Source: Agilicoccus flavus (GTDB lineage Bacteria; Actinomycetota; Actinomycetes; Actinomycetales; Dermatophilaceae). From it: DNA of 64,000 bases. A model generated the notes under the pieces. That model had not been told where the DNA came from. It did not search any database and was given only the letters and a program-made list of their open reading frames with translations. A program made the translations under genes and the position numbers. Below, piece by piece: positions 25,629 through 34,352 of this stretch. How positions within the stretch are numbered: the stretch's first letter is position 1; every line of letters starts with the position of its first letter. The DNA lies in the NCBI RefSeq assembly GCF_014857905.1, contig NZ_JACYXE010000001.1, forward strand, positions 124,001 to 188,000, in the 5' to 3' direction.

Positions 25629-26369
25629 GTGTCGGACGCGCCGCCCCACGCCCCGTCACACGACCGTCGGCCGCCGGACCCCGGGGCGCCCCAGGTGGCC
25701 GCGATCGTGCTGTGCGGCGGCGCCTCCCGGCGGTTCGGCGGCGGGGACAAGACGGCGGCGCTGCTGGGGGACGAGAGCCTGCTCGCCCGCCTCGTCACGG
25801 GACTGCCGCCGGCGTGGGCGGTCGTCTGCGTCGGCGCGGAGCGCCCCTTGCCCCGGCAGGTGACGTGGACCCGCGAGGACCCACCCGGCGGCGGGCCGGT
25901 CGCCGGGCTCGCCGCCGGTCTGCGCGCCGCGCCGACCACCACCTCCGTCGCGGTCGTGCTCGCCGGGGACCAACCGTTCGCCGCGCCCGCCGCCCGGGAG
26001 CTCGCCGACCGCCTGGGCCGGGCCGTGAGCACCGCCGGCCCCGAGCACGACGACGGGGCCGACGACGGTGGGGCCGACGTCGACGGGCTCGCCGCGCGCC
26101 AGCCCGACGGGCGTGCCCAGCTGCTCCTCGCCGCCTACCGGGCCTCGTCGCTGCGGCGGGTCCTCGCCGGTCGCGAGGTCCGCGACCGCGGCGTGCACGC
26201 GACCCTGCGCGGGTTGCGCGTCGCGGCCGTGGACCTCGGGGCGGCCTCCACCCTCGACGTCGACACGGCCGCGGACCTGGCCCGGGCCGCCGCCCTCGAG
26301 CCCGGTCACGCCGACCCACTCCGACCCCGTCGCCCCGCCGGGACAACGCCCCACCCTCCTGAGTCCTGA
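25629..26369 (+). CDS. mobA: MobA-like molybdenum cofactor guanylyltransferase
   Basis: The protein is 246 aa, from GTG 25629, 6 bp after the previous stop. The nucleotidyltransferase signature is AIVLCGGASRRFGGGDKTAALLG (residues about 25-47), with the Lys (GGGDK) that contacts GTP. It is followed by GGGPVAGLAAGL and the metal-binding Asp in VVLAGDQPF. It should attach GMP to molybdopterin to form bis-MGD, the cofactor needed by NarG encoded 16 kb away. A 40-residue Gly/Asp insertion (about 140-155) and a Pro-rich tail are unusual. A MocA- or FbiD-like activity cannot be excluded. Confidence 0.8.
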   Translation: MSDAPPHAPSHDRRPPDPGAPQVAAIVLCGGASRRFGGGDKTAALLGDESLLARLVTGLPPAWAVVCVGAERPLPRQVTWTREDPPGGGPVAGLAAGLRAAPTTTSVAVVLAGDQPFAAPAARELADRLGRAVSTAGPEHDDGADDGGADVDGLAARQPDGRAQLLLAAYRASSLRRVLAGREVRDRGVHATLRGLRVAAVDLGAASTLDVDTAADLARAAALEPGHADPLRPRRPAGTTPHPPES

Positions 26370-26441
26370 TCCACGCAGGACCCGAGGTCGATGCCGCCGT
26401 CCGGGGCCGCCACCCCGGCCGCCCGCGATAAGTTCGTCGTC

Positions 26442-27437
26442 ATGATGGCCGTGACGATTCGTGAACCCGGAGACGCCGACGTCCTCGTACCCGCGGACGT
26501 GCCCGACCCGGAGGCGGGGCCCGGCGAGGTCCTCCTCGAGGTGGTCGCCGCGGGGGTGAACCGCGCGGACGTCATGCAGCGCATGGGGTTCTACGACCCG
26601 CCGCCGGGCTCCTCCCCCTATCCCGGCCTCGAGGTGAGCGGCCGCGTCATCGCCCTCGGCCCGGACGTCGACCCGGCGCAGGCGGGGGTCGACGTCGGCG
26701 ACGAGGTGTGCGCCCTCCTCGTCGGAGGCGGGTACGCGCAGCGGGTCGCGGTGCCGGTCGGTCAGCTGCTGCCCGTGCCCGACGGAGTCTCGCTCGTCGA
26801 GGCGGCGGCGCTGCCCGAGGTGGCCTGCACCGTGTGGTCCAACGTCTTCATGACCGCCGGCCTGCAGCCCGGCGAGGTGCTCCTCGTCCACGGCGGCTCG
26901 AGCGGCATCGGCACGATGGCCATCCAGCTCGCCCGCGAGTTCGGCGCCCGCATCGCCGTCACGGCGGGGTCGGCGGCCAAGCTCGACGCGTGCCGCGACC
27001 TGGGCGCGCAGATCCTCATCGACTACAAGAACGACGACTTCGTCGACGAGATCAAGGACGCGACCGACGGCCGTGGGGCCGACGTCGTCCTCGACGTCGT
27101 GGGCGCGAAGTACCTGCCCCGCAACGTCGCCGCGCTCGCCCCGAACGGGCGGCTCCTCGTCATCGGGATGCAGGGCGGCCGGAAGGGCGAGCTCGACCTC
27201 GGGGCCCTCCTCGCCAAGCGGGCCTCCGTCACGGCCACGTCGCTGCGCGCCCGACCGCCGGCCGAGAAGGCCGAGATCGTGGCCGCCGTGCGCGAGCACG
27301 TGTGGCCGCTCGTCGCCGCGGGCCGCGTGCGGCCCATCGTCCAGGAGACGCTGCCGCTGGAGCAGGCGTCGCGGGCGCACGAGATCCTCGAGGCGAGCCA
27401 GCACATCGGCAAGGTGCTCCTCACCACCGGTGCGTGA
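26442..27437 (+). CDS. NAD(P)H-quinone oxidoreductase (zinc-free MDR, QOR/PIG3-like)
   Basis: The protein is 331 aa. ATG 26442 is taken as the start; ATG 26445 is equivalent, and no clear ribosome-binding site is seen. It has the medium-chain dehydrogenase layout: AAGVNRADVMQRMGFYDPPPGSSPYPGLEVSG, GYAQRVAVP, EVACTVWSNVF, Rossmann HGGSSGIGTMAIQLA (about 148-162), ending HEILEASQHIGKVLL. The catalytic-zinc Cys/His ligands are absent, as in quinone oxidoreductases of the PIG3/TP53I3 branch. It probably reduces quinones or aldehydes with NADPH in the cytoplasm. Confidence 0.9.
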   Translation: MMAVTIREPGDADVLVPADVPDPEAGPGEVLLEVVAAGVNRADVMQRMGFYDPPPGSSPYPGLEVSGRVIALGPDVDPAQAGVDVGDEVCALLVGGGYAQRVAVPVGQLLPVPDGVSLVEAAALPEVACTVWSNVFMTAGLQPGEVLLVHGGSSGIGTMAIQLAREFGARIAVTAGSAAKLDACRDLGAQILIDYKNDDFVDEIKDATDGRGADVVLDVVGAKYLPRNVAALAPNGRLLVIGMQGGRKGELDLGALLAKRASVTATSLRARPPAEKAEIVAAVREHVWPLVAAGRVRPIVQETLPLEQASRAHEILEASQHIGKVLLTTGA

Positions 27438-27440
27438 CGC

Positions 27441-28790
27441 TCAGGCGCGGGGCGCGAGCACCCGCGTCAGCGCCGCCACGTAGAGGCCCGGGTCGCGCAC
27501 GCCGGTCAGCTCGCGGGCCGAGTGCATCGACAGCATGGGCGAACCCACGTCGACGGTGACGGCGCCGGTGAGGGCCGCCGACATCGGCCCGATCGTCGAC
27601 CCGCACGGCAGGTCGGTGCGGCTGACGAACGTCTGCATCGGCACGCCCGCCTGCTCGCACGCGAGGGCGAAGGCGGCCGTCCCCGGCGCGTCGCTCGCGT
27701 ACCGCCCCTTCGCGTTGACCTTGAGGACGGGCCCGGTGTTGACGGTCAGGGTGTGCTGCGGCTCGTACCGCTCCGCGTAGTTGGGGTGCACGGCGTGCGC
27801 CATGTCGGCGGAGCAGACGAGGCTGCCGGCGAGCGCCCGCCAGTACTCCTGCCGCCCTCCCCCGCGCGCGAGCACGCTCCGCTCGAGCGCGGCCGGCAGG
27901 AAGGTGCTGAACCCGCCCCGGTTCGTCGTCGACCCGATCTCCTCGTGGTCGAAGAGCACGAGGGCCGGGACGTGCCCCGCGTCGGCGGCCTCCGCGTCGG
28001 CGACCGCGTGCAGGAGGGCGGCGGTGCCCGCGTAGCACGTGGCGAGGTTGTCGAGGCGCGGCACGGCGAGCAGGTCGCCGACCCGGCCGAGGCGGCCGCT
28101 AGGGGTGAGGTCGTGGGTCATGACGTCCCACCCGAGCACGTCGGTGTCGCCGAGACCGAGCCGCCGGGCGAGGAACGTCGCGAAGCTCGGGGCGTCGCCG
28201 GTCGCGCCCCAGATCGGCGCGAGGTGCTGCTGGGGGTTGAGCCGTACCCCCTCGTCGGCGACGGACCGGTCGAGGTGGATGGCGAGGTTGGCGACCCGCA
28301 GCACCGGTTCGTCGACGAGGACGAGCCGGGTCGAGAAGCCGCCGGGGGCGGCGGGGTCGCGGACGGCGACGCGCCCGGACAGGCCGAGGTCGCGGTCGAG
28401 CCACGTCGTGAGCAGAGGGCCGCCGTAGACCTCGACGCCGAGCTGGTCCCACCCGAGGCGGGTGACGTCGGGCTGCGGCTTGATGCGCAGGTTGGGCGAG
28501 TCGGTGTGCCCGCCGACGACGCGGAACGGCGCCGCCGGGTCGGCCGCGGTCCGCGGCGTGCTCGCCCACGCGAAGAGCGAGCCCTCGCGGACCGTGACGT
28601 ACCGGCCCGGCTCCCGCGGCCACGCCTGCGACTCCTCCACCCGACGGAACCCCGCCTCCCCCAGGCGACGGGCCACCTCCTCGACCGCGTGGAACGGCGA
28701 GGGCGAGGCGTCCACGAACGCGCACAGACCTCGCGCATGCTCGAGCTGCTCGGGGGTCGCCACGTCGTCGGGCCCGGGATGCGTCGCCAT
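27441..28790 (-). CDS. apeB: M18 family aminopeptidase
   Basis: The protein is 449 aa, from ATG 28788-28790. M18 motifs are present: DASPSPFHAVEEVARRL, the zinc ligand His in GGHTDSPNLR, the catalytic-type FDHEEIGS (Glu pair), SADMAHAVHPNY, and a C-terminal SMHSARELTG with the final zinc His. It is a cytoplasmic dizinc aminopeptidase, often favouring acidic N-termini and forming dodecamers. It converges on the quinone reductase gene with 3 bp between the stops. Confidence 0.94.
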   Translation of the reverse strand: MATHPGPDDVATPEQLEHARGLCAFVDASPSPFHAVEEVARRLGEAGFRRVEESQAWPREPGRYVTVREGSLFAWASTPRTAADPAAPFRVVGGHTDSPNLRIKPQPDVTRLGWDQLGVEVYGGPLLTTWLDRDLGLSGRVAVRDPAAPGGFSTRLVLVDEPVLRVANLAIHLDRSVADEGVRLNPQQHLAPIWGATGDAPSFATFLARRLGLGDTDVLGWDVMTHDLTPSGRLGRVGDLLAVPRLDNLATCYAGTAALLHAVADAEAADAGHVPALVLFDHEEIGSTTNRGGFSTFLPAALERSVLARGGGRQEYWRALAGSLVCSADMAHAVHPNYAERYEPQHTLTVNTGPVLKVNAKGRYASDAPGTAAFALACEQAGVPMQTFVSRTDLPCGSTIGPMSAALTGAVTVDVGSPMLSMHSARELTGVRDPGLYVAALTRVLAPRA

Positions 28791-28813
28791 GGGGCCAGCC
28801 TACGAAGCCCGGC

Positions 28814-29779
28814 TCACTCGTAGAGCACGTACTCCGGGGTCGGCTTGAGGGCCAGGACCTGCGCCGGCGTCATGAGCTTCCAGTCGCCGGCCGTGTCCTC
28901 CTGGTAGAACATCTTGAACCCGGTGTGCACGAACGGCGGCTTGACCTTCATGATCGCGTTCCAGGTCTCGACCTTCATCTTGGCGCTGCCGATGCCGTCG
29001 ATGCTGACGATCGTCGAGACGCCCGGGTACTGCTTGAGCTTCGCGGGCTGGCGCACCCAGTTGGTGCGGATCATGTGGTAGAGCATGACCTTCTCGGGGA
29101 GGTCGTTCGCCTTCGTGAGCTTCGAGAGATACGCGGCCGTCTCGTTGAGCTCGCTGCTGTCGGTGCTGCCGAACGAGTCCATGGGCTCCTGGTTCGGCCC
29201 CATCCGCCATTCGGGGTCGAGGGCGACGCCGACGTCGGGCTCCCTGAGGAACTTCTCGTACGCCTTGACCTCGGTGACGAAGTCGGAGCGGCCCGGCTGG
29301 ATGGCGATGAGCAGCATGCCGTCGACCTTGCGCACCGCGTCGAGGTGCTTGCGGACCGCCTCGTCGCTCGCCCGCGTCCGGCACTTCGGCGCGTTCTTGC
29401 ACGGGTGGACCATCGTGCCGATGAACTCGAGCGTCGGCATGATCTTGCGGCCGTCGGCGGCGTACGGCTTGGCGCGCTCGACGATCTCGGTCATGCGCTC
29501 GTCGACGTCGCCGACCCCCGCGCGGCCCAGCCCGGGGCCCGAGCCGATGATCCCCGAGTAGCCGACGAGGCGATAGGTGGGGAACAGCGTCCGGCCCCCC
29601 AGCGGGTACTCCTTCGGGGTGGGCGTCGGGCTCGGGGACGACGCCGAGGCGTCGGCGCCGGCGGCCCCCGTCCGGCCCGCGCCGTTCGTCACCGACTCGG
29701 CCTCGGGGGTGATCGACGAACAGGCCGAGACGCCGAGGGCCAATACCGCTGCGATCGCGACCGGGCGGAACGATTTCAC
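28814..29779 (-). CDS. Putative lipoprotein, unknown function
   Basis: The protein is 321 aa, from GTG 29779 with AGAGG upstream. A lipobox ends at C20 (ALGVSAC), followed by a 50-residue Ser/Thr/Pro/Ala linker (PSPTPTPKE) typical of exported lipoproteins. The mature part (RTLFPTYRLVGYSGIIGSG onward) has alternating strand/helix patterning: IMPTLEFIGTMVH, GMLLIAIQPGRSDF, VGVALDPEWRM, KVMLYHMIRTNWV and VSTIVSIDGIG. This suggests a TIM-barrel resembling glycosidase-like surface proteins. The family is found in actinobacteria but I do not recognise a named function. Two Cys (CKNAPKC) may form a disulfide. Confidence 0.75.
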   Translation of the reverse strand: MKSFRPVAIAAVLALGVSACSSITPEAESVTNGAGRTGAAGADASASSPSPTPTPKEYPLGGRTLFPTYRLVGYSGIIGSGPGLGRAGVGDVDERMTEIVERAKPYAADGRKIMPTLEFIGTMVHPCKNAPKCRTRASDEAVRKHLDAVRKVDGMLLIAIQPGRSDFVTEVKAYEKFLREPDVGVALDPEWRMGPNQEPMDSFGSTDSSELNETAAYLSKLTKANDLPEKVMLYHMIRTNWVRQPAKLKQYPGVSTIVSIDGIGSAKMKVETWNAIMKVKPPFVHTGFKMFYQEDTAGDWKLMTPAQVLALKPTPEYVLYE

Positions 29780-29861
29780 CTGAGTACCTCTGGGGTTCGG
29801 GGGCGCGGACCCCCCATCGTAGGCACTCACGGGGCCTCCGGCGGTGGGGCTCGCGGGCGGT

Positions 29862-30590
29862 CTACCGGTGCCGAGCGGCCTCGACGAGGGCGACGAAGAG
29901 CCGGTCGTCCTCGCCGGGCTCCGGGTGCCACTGGACGCCGATCGCGAACCGCGCGTCGGGGTCCTCCATCGACTCGAGCGTGCCGTCCGCGGCGTGGCCG
30001 GTCGCGGCGTAGCCGGGGTGGGACACGACCGCCTGGTGGTGGTAGCTGTGCGCCTCGACGTGGTCGCCGAGGAGCCCGTGGATCCGCGACGCCTCGACGA
30101 GATCCACGCGGTGCCACCCGAACACGCCGGGGCGGGGCGAGTGGTCGTCGTGCCCGACGCGGTCGGGCAGGTGCTGCTCGAGGCTGCCGCCGGCCTCGAC
30201 GGCCATGATCTGCATCCCGCGGCACACCCCGAGCAGGGGCAGGCCGCGGCGGCGGGCGCCGCGCACGAGGGCGAGTTCGCTGCGGTCACGCTCCGGGCGC
30301 GCCTCCTGCACCGCCGGGTGCGGATCCTGCCCGTACACCTCGGGGTCGACGTCGGCGCCGCCCGCGATCACCAGCCCGTCGAGCCGGTCGAGGATCGCCC
30401 CGGCGAGCTCGTCGTCCATATCGGCCCGCGGGGGGATCACGAGGACGACGCCGCCCGCCCGCTCGACGTGGGCGACGTAGTCGTAGGGCAGCACCGCCGA
30501 CCGCTGCTGGATCCAGTCGCCCCGGTCGACCGGCTCGACGTACGAGGTCACCCCGATGACCGGCGGCACGAGGGGCTCGTGGCCGGTCAC
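29862..30590 (-). CDS. Class I glutamine amidotransferase-like gamma-glutamyl hydrolase (PuuD family)
   Basis: The protein is 242 aa. GTG 30590 overlaps the stop of the upstream SDR gene (GTGA). The triad is visible: nucleophile Cys in LLGVCRGMQIM, and His/Glu in FAIGVQWHPEPGED. The AGGADVDPEVYG segment is typical of PuuD/gamma-glutamyl-GABA hydrolases. In polyamine catabolism it removes glutamate from gamma-glutamyl-GABA (or a similar adduct). It is the last gene of the operon 34288-29862 with GlnA3-like synthetase, aldehyde dehydrogenase and SDR. Confidence 0.88.
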   Translation of the reverse strand: MTGHEPLVPPVIGVTSYVEPVDRGDWIQQRSAVLPYDYVAHVERAGGVVLVIPPRADMDDELAGAILDRLDGLVIAGGADVDPEVYGQDPHPAVQEARPERDRSELALVRGARRRGLPLLGVCRGMQIMAVEAGGSLEQHLPDRVGHDDHSPRPGVFGWHRVDLVEASRIHGLLGDHVEAHSYHHQAVVSHPGYAATGHAADGTLESMEDPDARFAIGVQWHPEPGEDDRLFVALVEAARHR

Positions 30591-31354
30591 AGCGGCGTCA
30601 CGTAGGCGCCGGAGATGCCGCCGTCCACGAGGAACTGGCTGGCGGTGATGAAGCTCGACTCGTCCGAGGCGAGGAAGAGGACCGCGTTCGCGAGCTCCTC
30701 CGGCTCCGCGAACCGGCCCACGGGCACGTGCACGAGGCGGCGCGCCGCCCGCTCCGGGTCCTTCGCGAACAACTCCTTGAGCAGCGGCGTGTTGACCGGC
30801 CCGGGGCACAGGGCGTTGACGCGCACGCCCTGTCGCGCGAACTGCACCCCGAGCTCCCGCGACATCGACAGGACGCCGCCCTTGCTCGCCGTGTAGCTGA
30901 TCTGGCTCGTCGCCGCGCCCATGACCGCGACGAACGAGGCGGTGTTGATGATCGACCCCGAGCCCTGCTCGAGCATGTACGGCAGCGCCGCCTTGCAGCA
31001 CAGGTACACGCTCGTGAGGTTGACCTCCTGGACGCGCTTCCACGCGTCGAGGTCGGTCGTGAGGATCGAGTCGTCCTCCGGCGGCGAGATGCCCGCGTTG
31101 TTGAACGCGACGTCGACGCGGCCGTACGTGGCCGCGGCCGCGGCGAACAGCGCCTCGACCTGCGCGGCGTCCGTGACGTCGCAGTGCACGTACAGCCCGC
31201 CGATCTCGGCGGCGATCTCCGGGCCGCGCGCGTCGTCGAGGTCGCCGACGACGACCTTCGCGCCCTCCTGCGCGAACCGGCGCACGGTGGCCAGGCCGAT
31301 CCCCGAGCAGCCGCCCGTGACGACCGCGACCTTGTCTTGCAGTCGATCTCCCAT
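30587..31354 (-). CDS. SDR family oxidoreductase
   Basis: The protein is 255 aa. Classical short-chain dehydrogenase motifs are present: VTGGCSGIG (TGxxxGxG), CDVTD, NNAG at about 86-89, catalytic Ser in NTASFVAV, SYTASKGG (YxxxK), and CPGPVNTPL. It uses NAD(P)H in the cytoplasm. It lies between aldehyde dehydrogenase and PuuD-like genes and is coupled to the latter. In the polyamine operon it could oxidise an alcohol or amine-derived intermediate, or reduce a semialdehyde, but the substrate is inferred only from context. Confidence 0.93.
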   Translation of the reverse strand: MGDRLQDKVAVVTGGCSGIGLATVRRFAQEGAKVVVGDLDDARGPEIAAEIGGLYVHCDVTDAAQVEALFAAAAATYGRVDVAFNNAGISPPEDDSILTTDLDAWKRVQEVNLTSVYLCCKAALPYMLEQGSGSIINTASFVAVMGAATSQISYTASKGGVLSMSRELGVQFARQGVRVNALCPGPVNTPLLKELFAKDPERAARRLVHVPVGRFAEPEELANAVLFLASDESSFITASQFLVDGGISGAYVTPL

Positions 31355-31405
31355 GATGTCCTTCGTCGTCCTTTGCGTCGGTGCGTGTTCGTCGGTGCGT
31401 GTGCG

Positions 31406-32776
31406 TCAGTTCGTCGCGATGAAGACGTTCTTGACCTCGGTGAACGCGTCGAGCGCGTCCGGTCCGAGCTCGCGGCCCAGGCCCGAGGCCTTGAAGCCCC
31501 CGAACGGCGTCGAGTACCGCACGGAGGCGTGGCTGTTCACCGACAGGTTCCCGGCGGCGACCCCGCGGGACACGCGCAGCGCGCGGCCCACGTCACGGGT
31601 CCAGATCGACCCCGCCAGCCCGTACGCGGTGTCGTTGGCCATCGCGATCGCCTCCGCCTCGTCGGTGAACGGCAGGACCGCGACGACCGGTCCGAACACC
31701 TCCTGGGTCCAGATCGACTCGGAGGTCGACCGGGGCAGCACGACGGTCGGGGCGTGCCAGTAGCCGCCCGCGAACTCCCCGCCGGGGCCGCCCGCACCGC
31801 GGAAAGCGACGTCGACGCCGTCGAGGTAGCCGCGCACCGTCTCCAGCTGCGCCGCCGAGACGAGCGGGCCCATGGCGCTGTCCGCGTCGGCCGGGTCGCC
31901 GACGACGACGTCGCCGATCGCGGACTCGAAGCGGGCGAGGAAGTCGTCGTAGACCTCGCGCTGCACGAGGATCCGGGTGCGGGCGCAGCAGTCCTGCCCC
32001 GCGTTGTCGAGGAACGACATGGGGGCCGCGGCGGCGGCCGCCTCGACATCGGCGTCCGCGAAGACGATGTTCGCGCTCTTGCCACCCAGCTCGAGGGTGA
32101 CGCGCTTCACCTGCTCGGCGGCGCCGCGCATGATCGACCGGCCGACGCGCGTCGAGCCCGTGAAGCACACCTTGCCCACGCCCGGGTGCGTGACGAACCG
32201 CTCGCCGACGACGTCGCCGCGCCCGGGGAGGACCTGCAGCACGCCCTCGGGCAGCCCCGCCTCCAGGGCCAGCTCCCCGAGGCGGATCGCGGTGAGGGGC
32301 GTGAGCTCGGCCGGCTTGAGCACGACCGCGTTGCCGGCGGCGAGGGCGGGCGCGAACCCCCAGCCGGCGATGGGCATGGGGAAGTTCCACGGGACGATGA
32401 CGCCGACGACGCCGAGGGGCTCCTTGAACGTCACGTCGAGCCCGCCGGCGACGGGGATCTGCCGCCCGAACAGCCGCTCCGGGGCGGCCGAGTAGTAGGT
32501 GAGGACGTCTCGGACGTTGCCCGCCTCCCACGTGGCGTTGCCGATCGTGTGGCCGGCGTTGCGCACCTCCAGGGCGGCCAGCTCGTCGACGTGGGCGTCG
32601 ACGACGTCGGCGAACCGGCGCAGCAGGCGGCCCCGGTCGGCCGGGGCCAGCGCGGCCCACGCGACCTGCGCGCGCGCCGCGCGTTCGATGGCGGCGTCGG
32701 TGCCGGCGAGGTCGGTGAGGTCGATCCGGTCGAGCTCCCGCCCGGTCGCGGGCTCGTAGAGCTGGGTCGTGCTCAT
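31406..32776 (-). CDS. NAD(P)-dependent aldehyde dehydrogenase (PuuC-like)
   Basis: The protein is 456 aa. The ALDH fold is complete: VGVIVPWNFPM, LKPAELTPL, FTGSTRVG, LELGGKSANIVF (catalytic Glu) and the nucleophile region NAGQDCCARTR. A C-terminal TQEVFGPVVAVLPF and FGGFKASGLGRELG complete it. It most resembles gamma-aminobutyraldehyde/betaine-aldehyde dehydrogenases. Next to a gamma-glutamylpolyamine synthetase, the likely job is oxidising gamma-glutamyl-aminobutyraldehyde to the acid. It is 90 bp downstream of the synthetase gene on the same strand. Confidence 0.93.
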   Translation of the reverse strand: MSTTQLYEPATGRELDRIDLTDLAGTDAAIERAARAQVAWAALAPADRGRLLRRFADVVDAHVDELAALEVRNAGHTIGNATWEAGNVRDVLTYYSAAPERLFGRQIPVAGGLDVTFKEPLGVVGVIVPWNFPMPIAGWGFAPALAAGNAVVLKPAELTPLTAIRLGELALEAGLPEGVLQVLPGRGDVVGERFVTHPGVGKVCFTGSTRVGRSIMRGAAEQVKRVTLELGGKSANIVFADADVEAAAAAAPMSFLDNAGQDCCARTRILVQREVYDDFLARFESAIGDVVVGDPADADSAMGPLVSAAQLETVRGYLDGVDVAFRGAGGPGGEFAGGYWHAPTVVLPRSTSESIWTQEVFGPVVAVLPFTDEAEAIAMANDTAYGLAGSIWTRDVGRALRVSRGVAAGNLSVNSHASVRYSTPFGGFKASGLGRELGPDALDAFTEVKNVFIATN

Positions 32777-32866
32777 GTGCGGGGTCTCTCCGTGAGGTCG
32801 AGGGAGGTCGGGGGTGGGGTCGCGCCGGTGGGGCCGGGGAACGTGTGGGGGCGGCGAATCGATGGC

Positions 32867-34288
32867 TCAGAGCCGCTCGAAGCCGCGCACCCGTTCCCAG
32901 TCGGTGACGGCGGCCTCGAAGGCGGTGAGCTCGACGTCCGCGGCGTGCACGTAGTGGTCGACGACGTCGTCGCCGAAGGCCGCCCGGGCGAGGGCCGAGG
33001 CGTCGAAGAGGTCCCGGGCCTCGCGCAGGGTGCGCGGCACCCGCGCCTTGCCGGCCGCGTAGGCGTTGCCCTCGCACGGCGGCTCGAGCGGCAGGCGCTC
33101 CGCGATGCCGTGCAGACCGCCGGCGAGCATCGCCGCCACCGCGAGGTAGGGGTTGACGTCGCCGCCGGGGAGGCGGTTCTCGACGCGCAGGCCGGCGCCG
33201 TGGCCCACGACGCGCAGCGCGCACGACCGGTTGTCCCGCCCCCATGCCACCGCCGTGGGCGCGAACGAGCCCTCCGCGAAGCGCTTGTACGAGTTGATGT
33301 TCGGCGCGTAGAACAGGGTGAACTCGGCCAGCGTCGACTGCAGGCCCGCGAGGAAGTGGTCGAACAGCGCGCTGTGGCCTTCGTACTCGGACTCCGGCCC
33401 GGTGGCATCGGCGGATCCGTCGGAGGCGGCGAACACGACGTCGCCGTCGGCGGAACGCAGCGAGAGGTGCACGTGGCACGAGTTGCCCTCGCGCTCGTCG
33501 TACTTGGCCATGAACGTCAACGCCTTGCCGTGCGCGTCGGCGATCAGCTTGGCCGCGGTCTTGTAGACGCTGTGGGTGTCGCAGGCGCGCAGCACGCGGT
33601 CGTAGAGGAAGACGATCTCGTGCTGGCCGAGGTTGCACTCCCCCTTGGCCGACTCGACGGTGACGCCCGAGCGCCACATCTCGTTGCGGATCTCGCGCAG
33701 GACCGGCTCGACCTTGGCGCCGCCGAGGATCGAGTAGTCGACGTTGTACCGGTTCGAGCCGGTCAGGCCCTGGTAGCGGGCGTCCCACGCCTGCTCGTAG
33801 GTGTCGTCGAAGAGGATGAACTCGAGCTCGGTGCCCGCGAACGCCTCGTAGCCGAGGGAGGCCGCGCGCTCGACCTGGGCGGTGAGCACCGAGCGCGGCG
33901 ACGGGCGCACGGGCGTGCCGGCGTCGGGGCCCGACACCCACGTGAGGTCGGCGAGGATCGTCGCCGAGTTCGGCTCCCCGGGGGTGCGCCGCAGCGTCGA
34001 CAGGTCGAGGTCGAAGGCGAAGTCGCCGTACCCGCGCTCCCACGACGTGAGGGCGTAGCCCTCGATGGTGTTCATCTCGACGTCGGCCGTCAGCAGGTAG
34101 TTGCAGCCCTCGGTGCCGTGCTCGAGGACGTGCCCGAAGAAGAAGCCGGGGTGCAGCCGCTTGCCCGCGAGCCGGCCCTGCATGTCGGTGAACGCGATGA
34201 CGATCGTGTCGACCGTGCCGGCCTCGCAGTCGGCCCGCAGGTCGTCCAGCGTGTACGTGGGGGGCGTGAGCCCGGGGCTCGCGGTCAT
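32867..34288 (-). CDS. Glutamine synthetase-like gamma-glutamylpolyamine synthetase (GlnA3/PuuA type)
   Basis: The protein is 473 aa, from ATG 34288. It has a type I-like glutamine synthetase fold: IVIAFTDMQGRLAGKRL in the beta-grasp domain, metal-site Glu residues in GTELEFILFDDTY and GECNLGQHEIVF, the ATP/metal loop SCHVHLSL, and the NRLPGGDVNPYLAVAAM C-terminal block. The adenylylation Tyr region typical of GlnA1 is absent. Members such as PuuA and Streptomyces GlnA3 ligate glutamate to putrescine, cadaverine or longer polyamines. Neighbouring ALDH, hydrolase and FadR-type regulator genes support this over true glutamine synthesis. Confidence 0.9.
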   Translation of the reverse strand: MTASPGLTPPTYTLDDLRADCEAGTVDTIVIAFTDMQGRLAGKRLHPGFFFGHVLEHGTEGCNYLLTADVEMNTIEGYALTSWERGYGDFAFDLDLSTLRRTPGEPNSATILADLTWVSGPDAGTPVRPSPRSVLTAQVERAASLGYEAFAGTELEFILFDDTYEQAWDARYQGLTGSNRYNVDYSILGGAKVEPVLREIRNEMWRSGVTVESAKGECNLGQHEIVFLYDRVLRACDTHSVYKTAAKLIADAHGKALTFMAKYDEREGNSCHVHLSLRSADGDVVFAASDGSADATGPESEYEGHSALFDHFLAGLQSTLAEFTLFYAPNINSYKRFAEGSFAPTAVAWGRDNRSCALRVVGHGAGLRVENRLPGGDVNPYLAVAAMLAGGLHGIAERLPLEPPCEGNAYAAGKARVPRTLREARDLFDASALARAAFGDDVVDHYVHAADVELTAFEAAVTDWERVRGFERL

Positions 34289-34352
34289 GGTCGGCCTCTC
34301 GGATCAGGGGGTCGTCGGTGGGGGGAGGGGGCGAGGGCGGGCGACGCGGGCG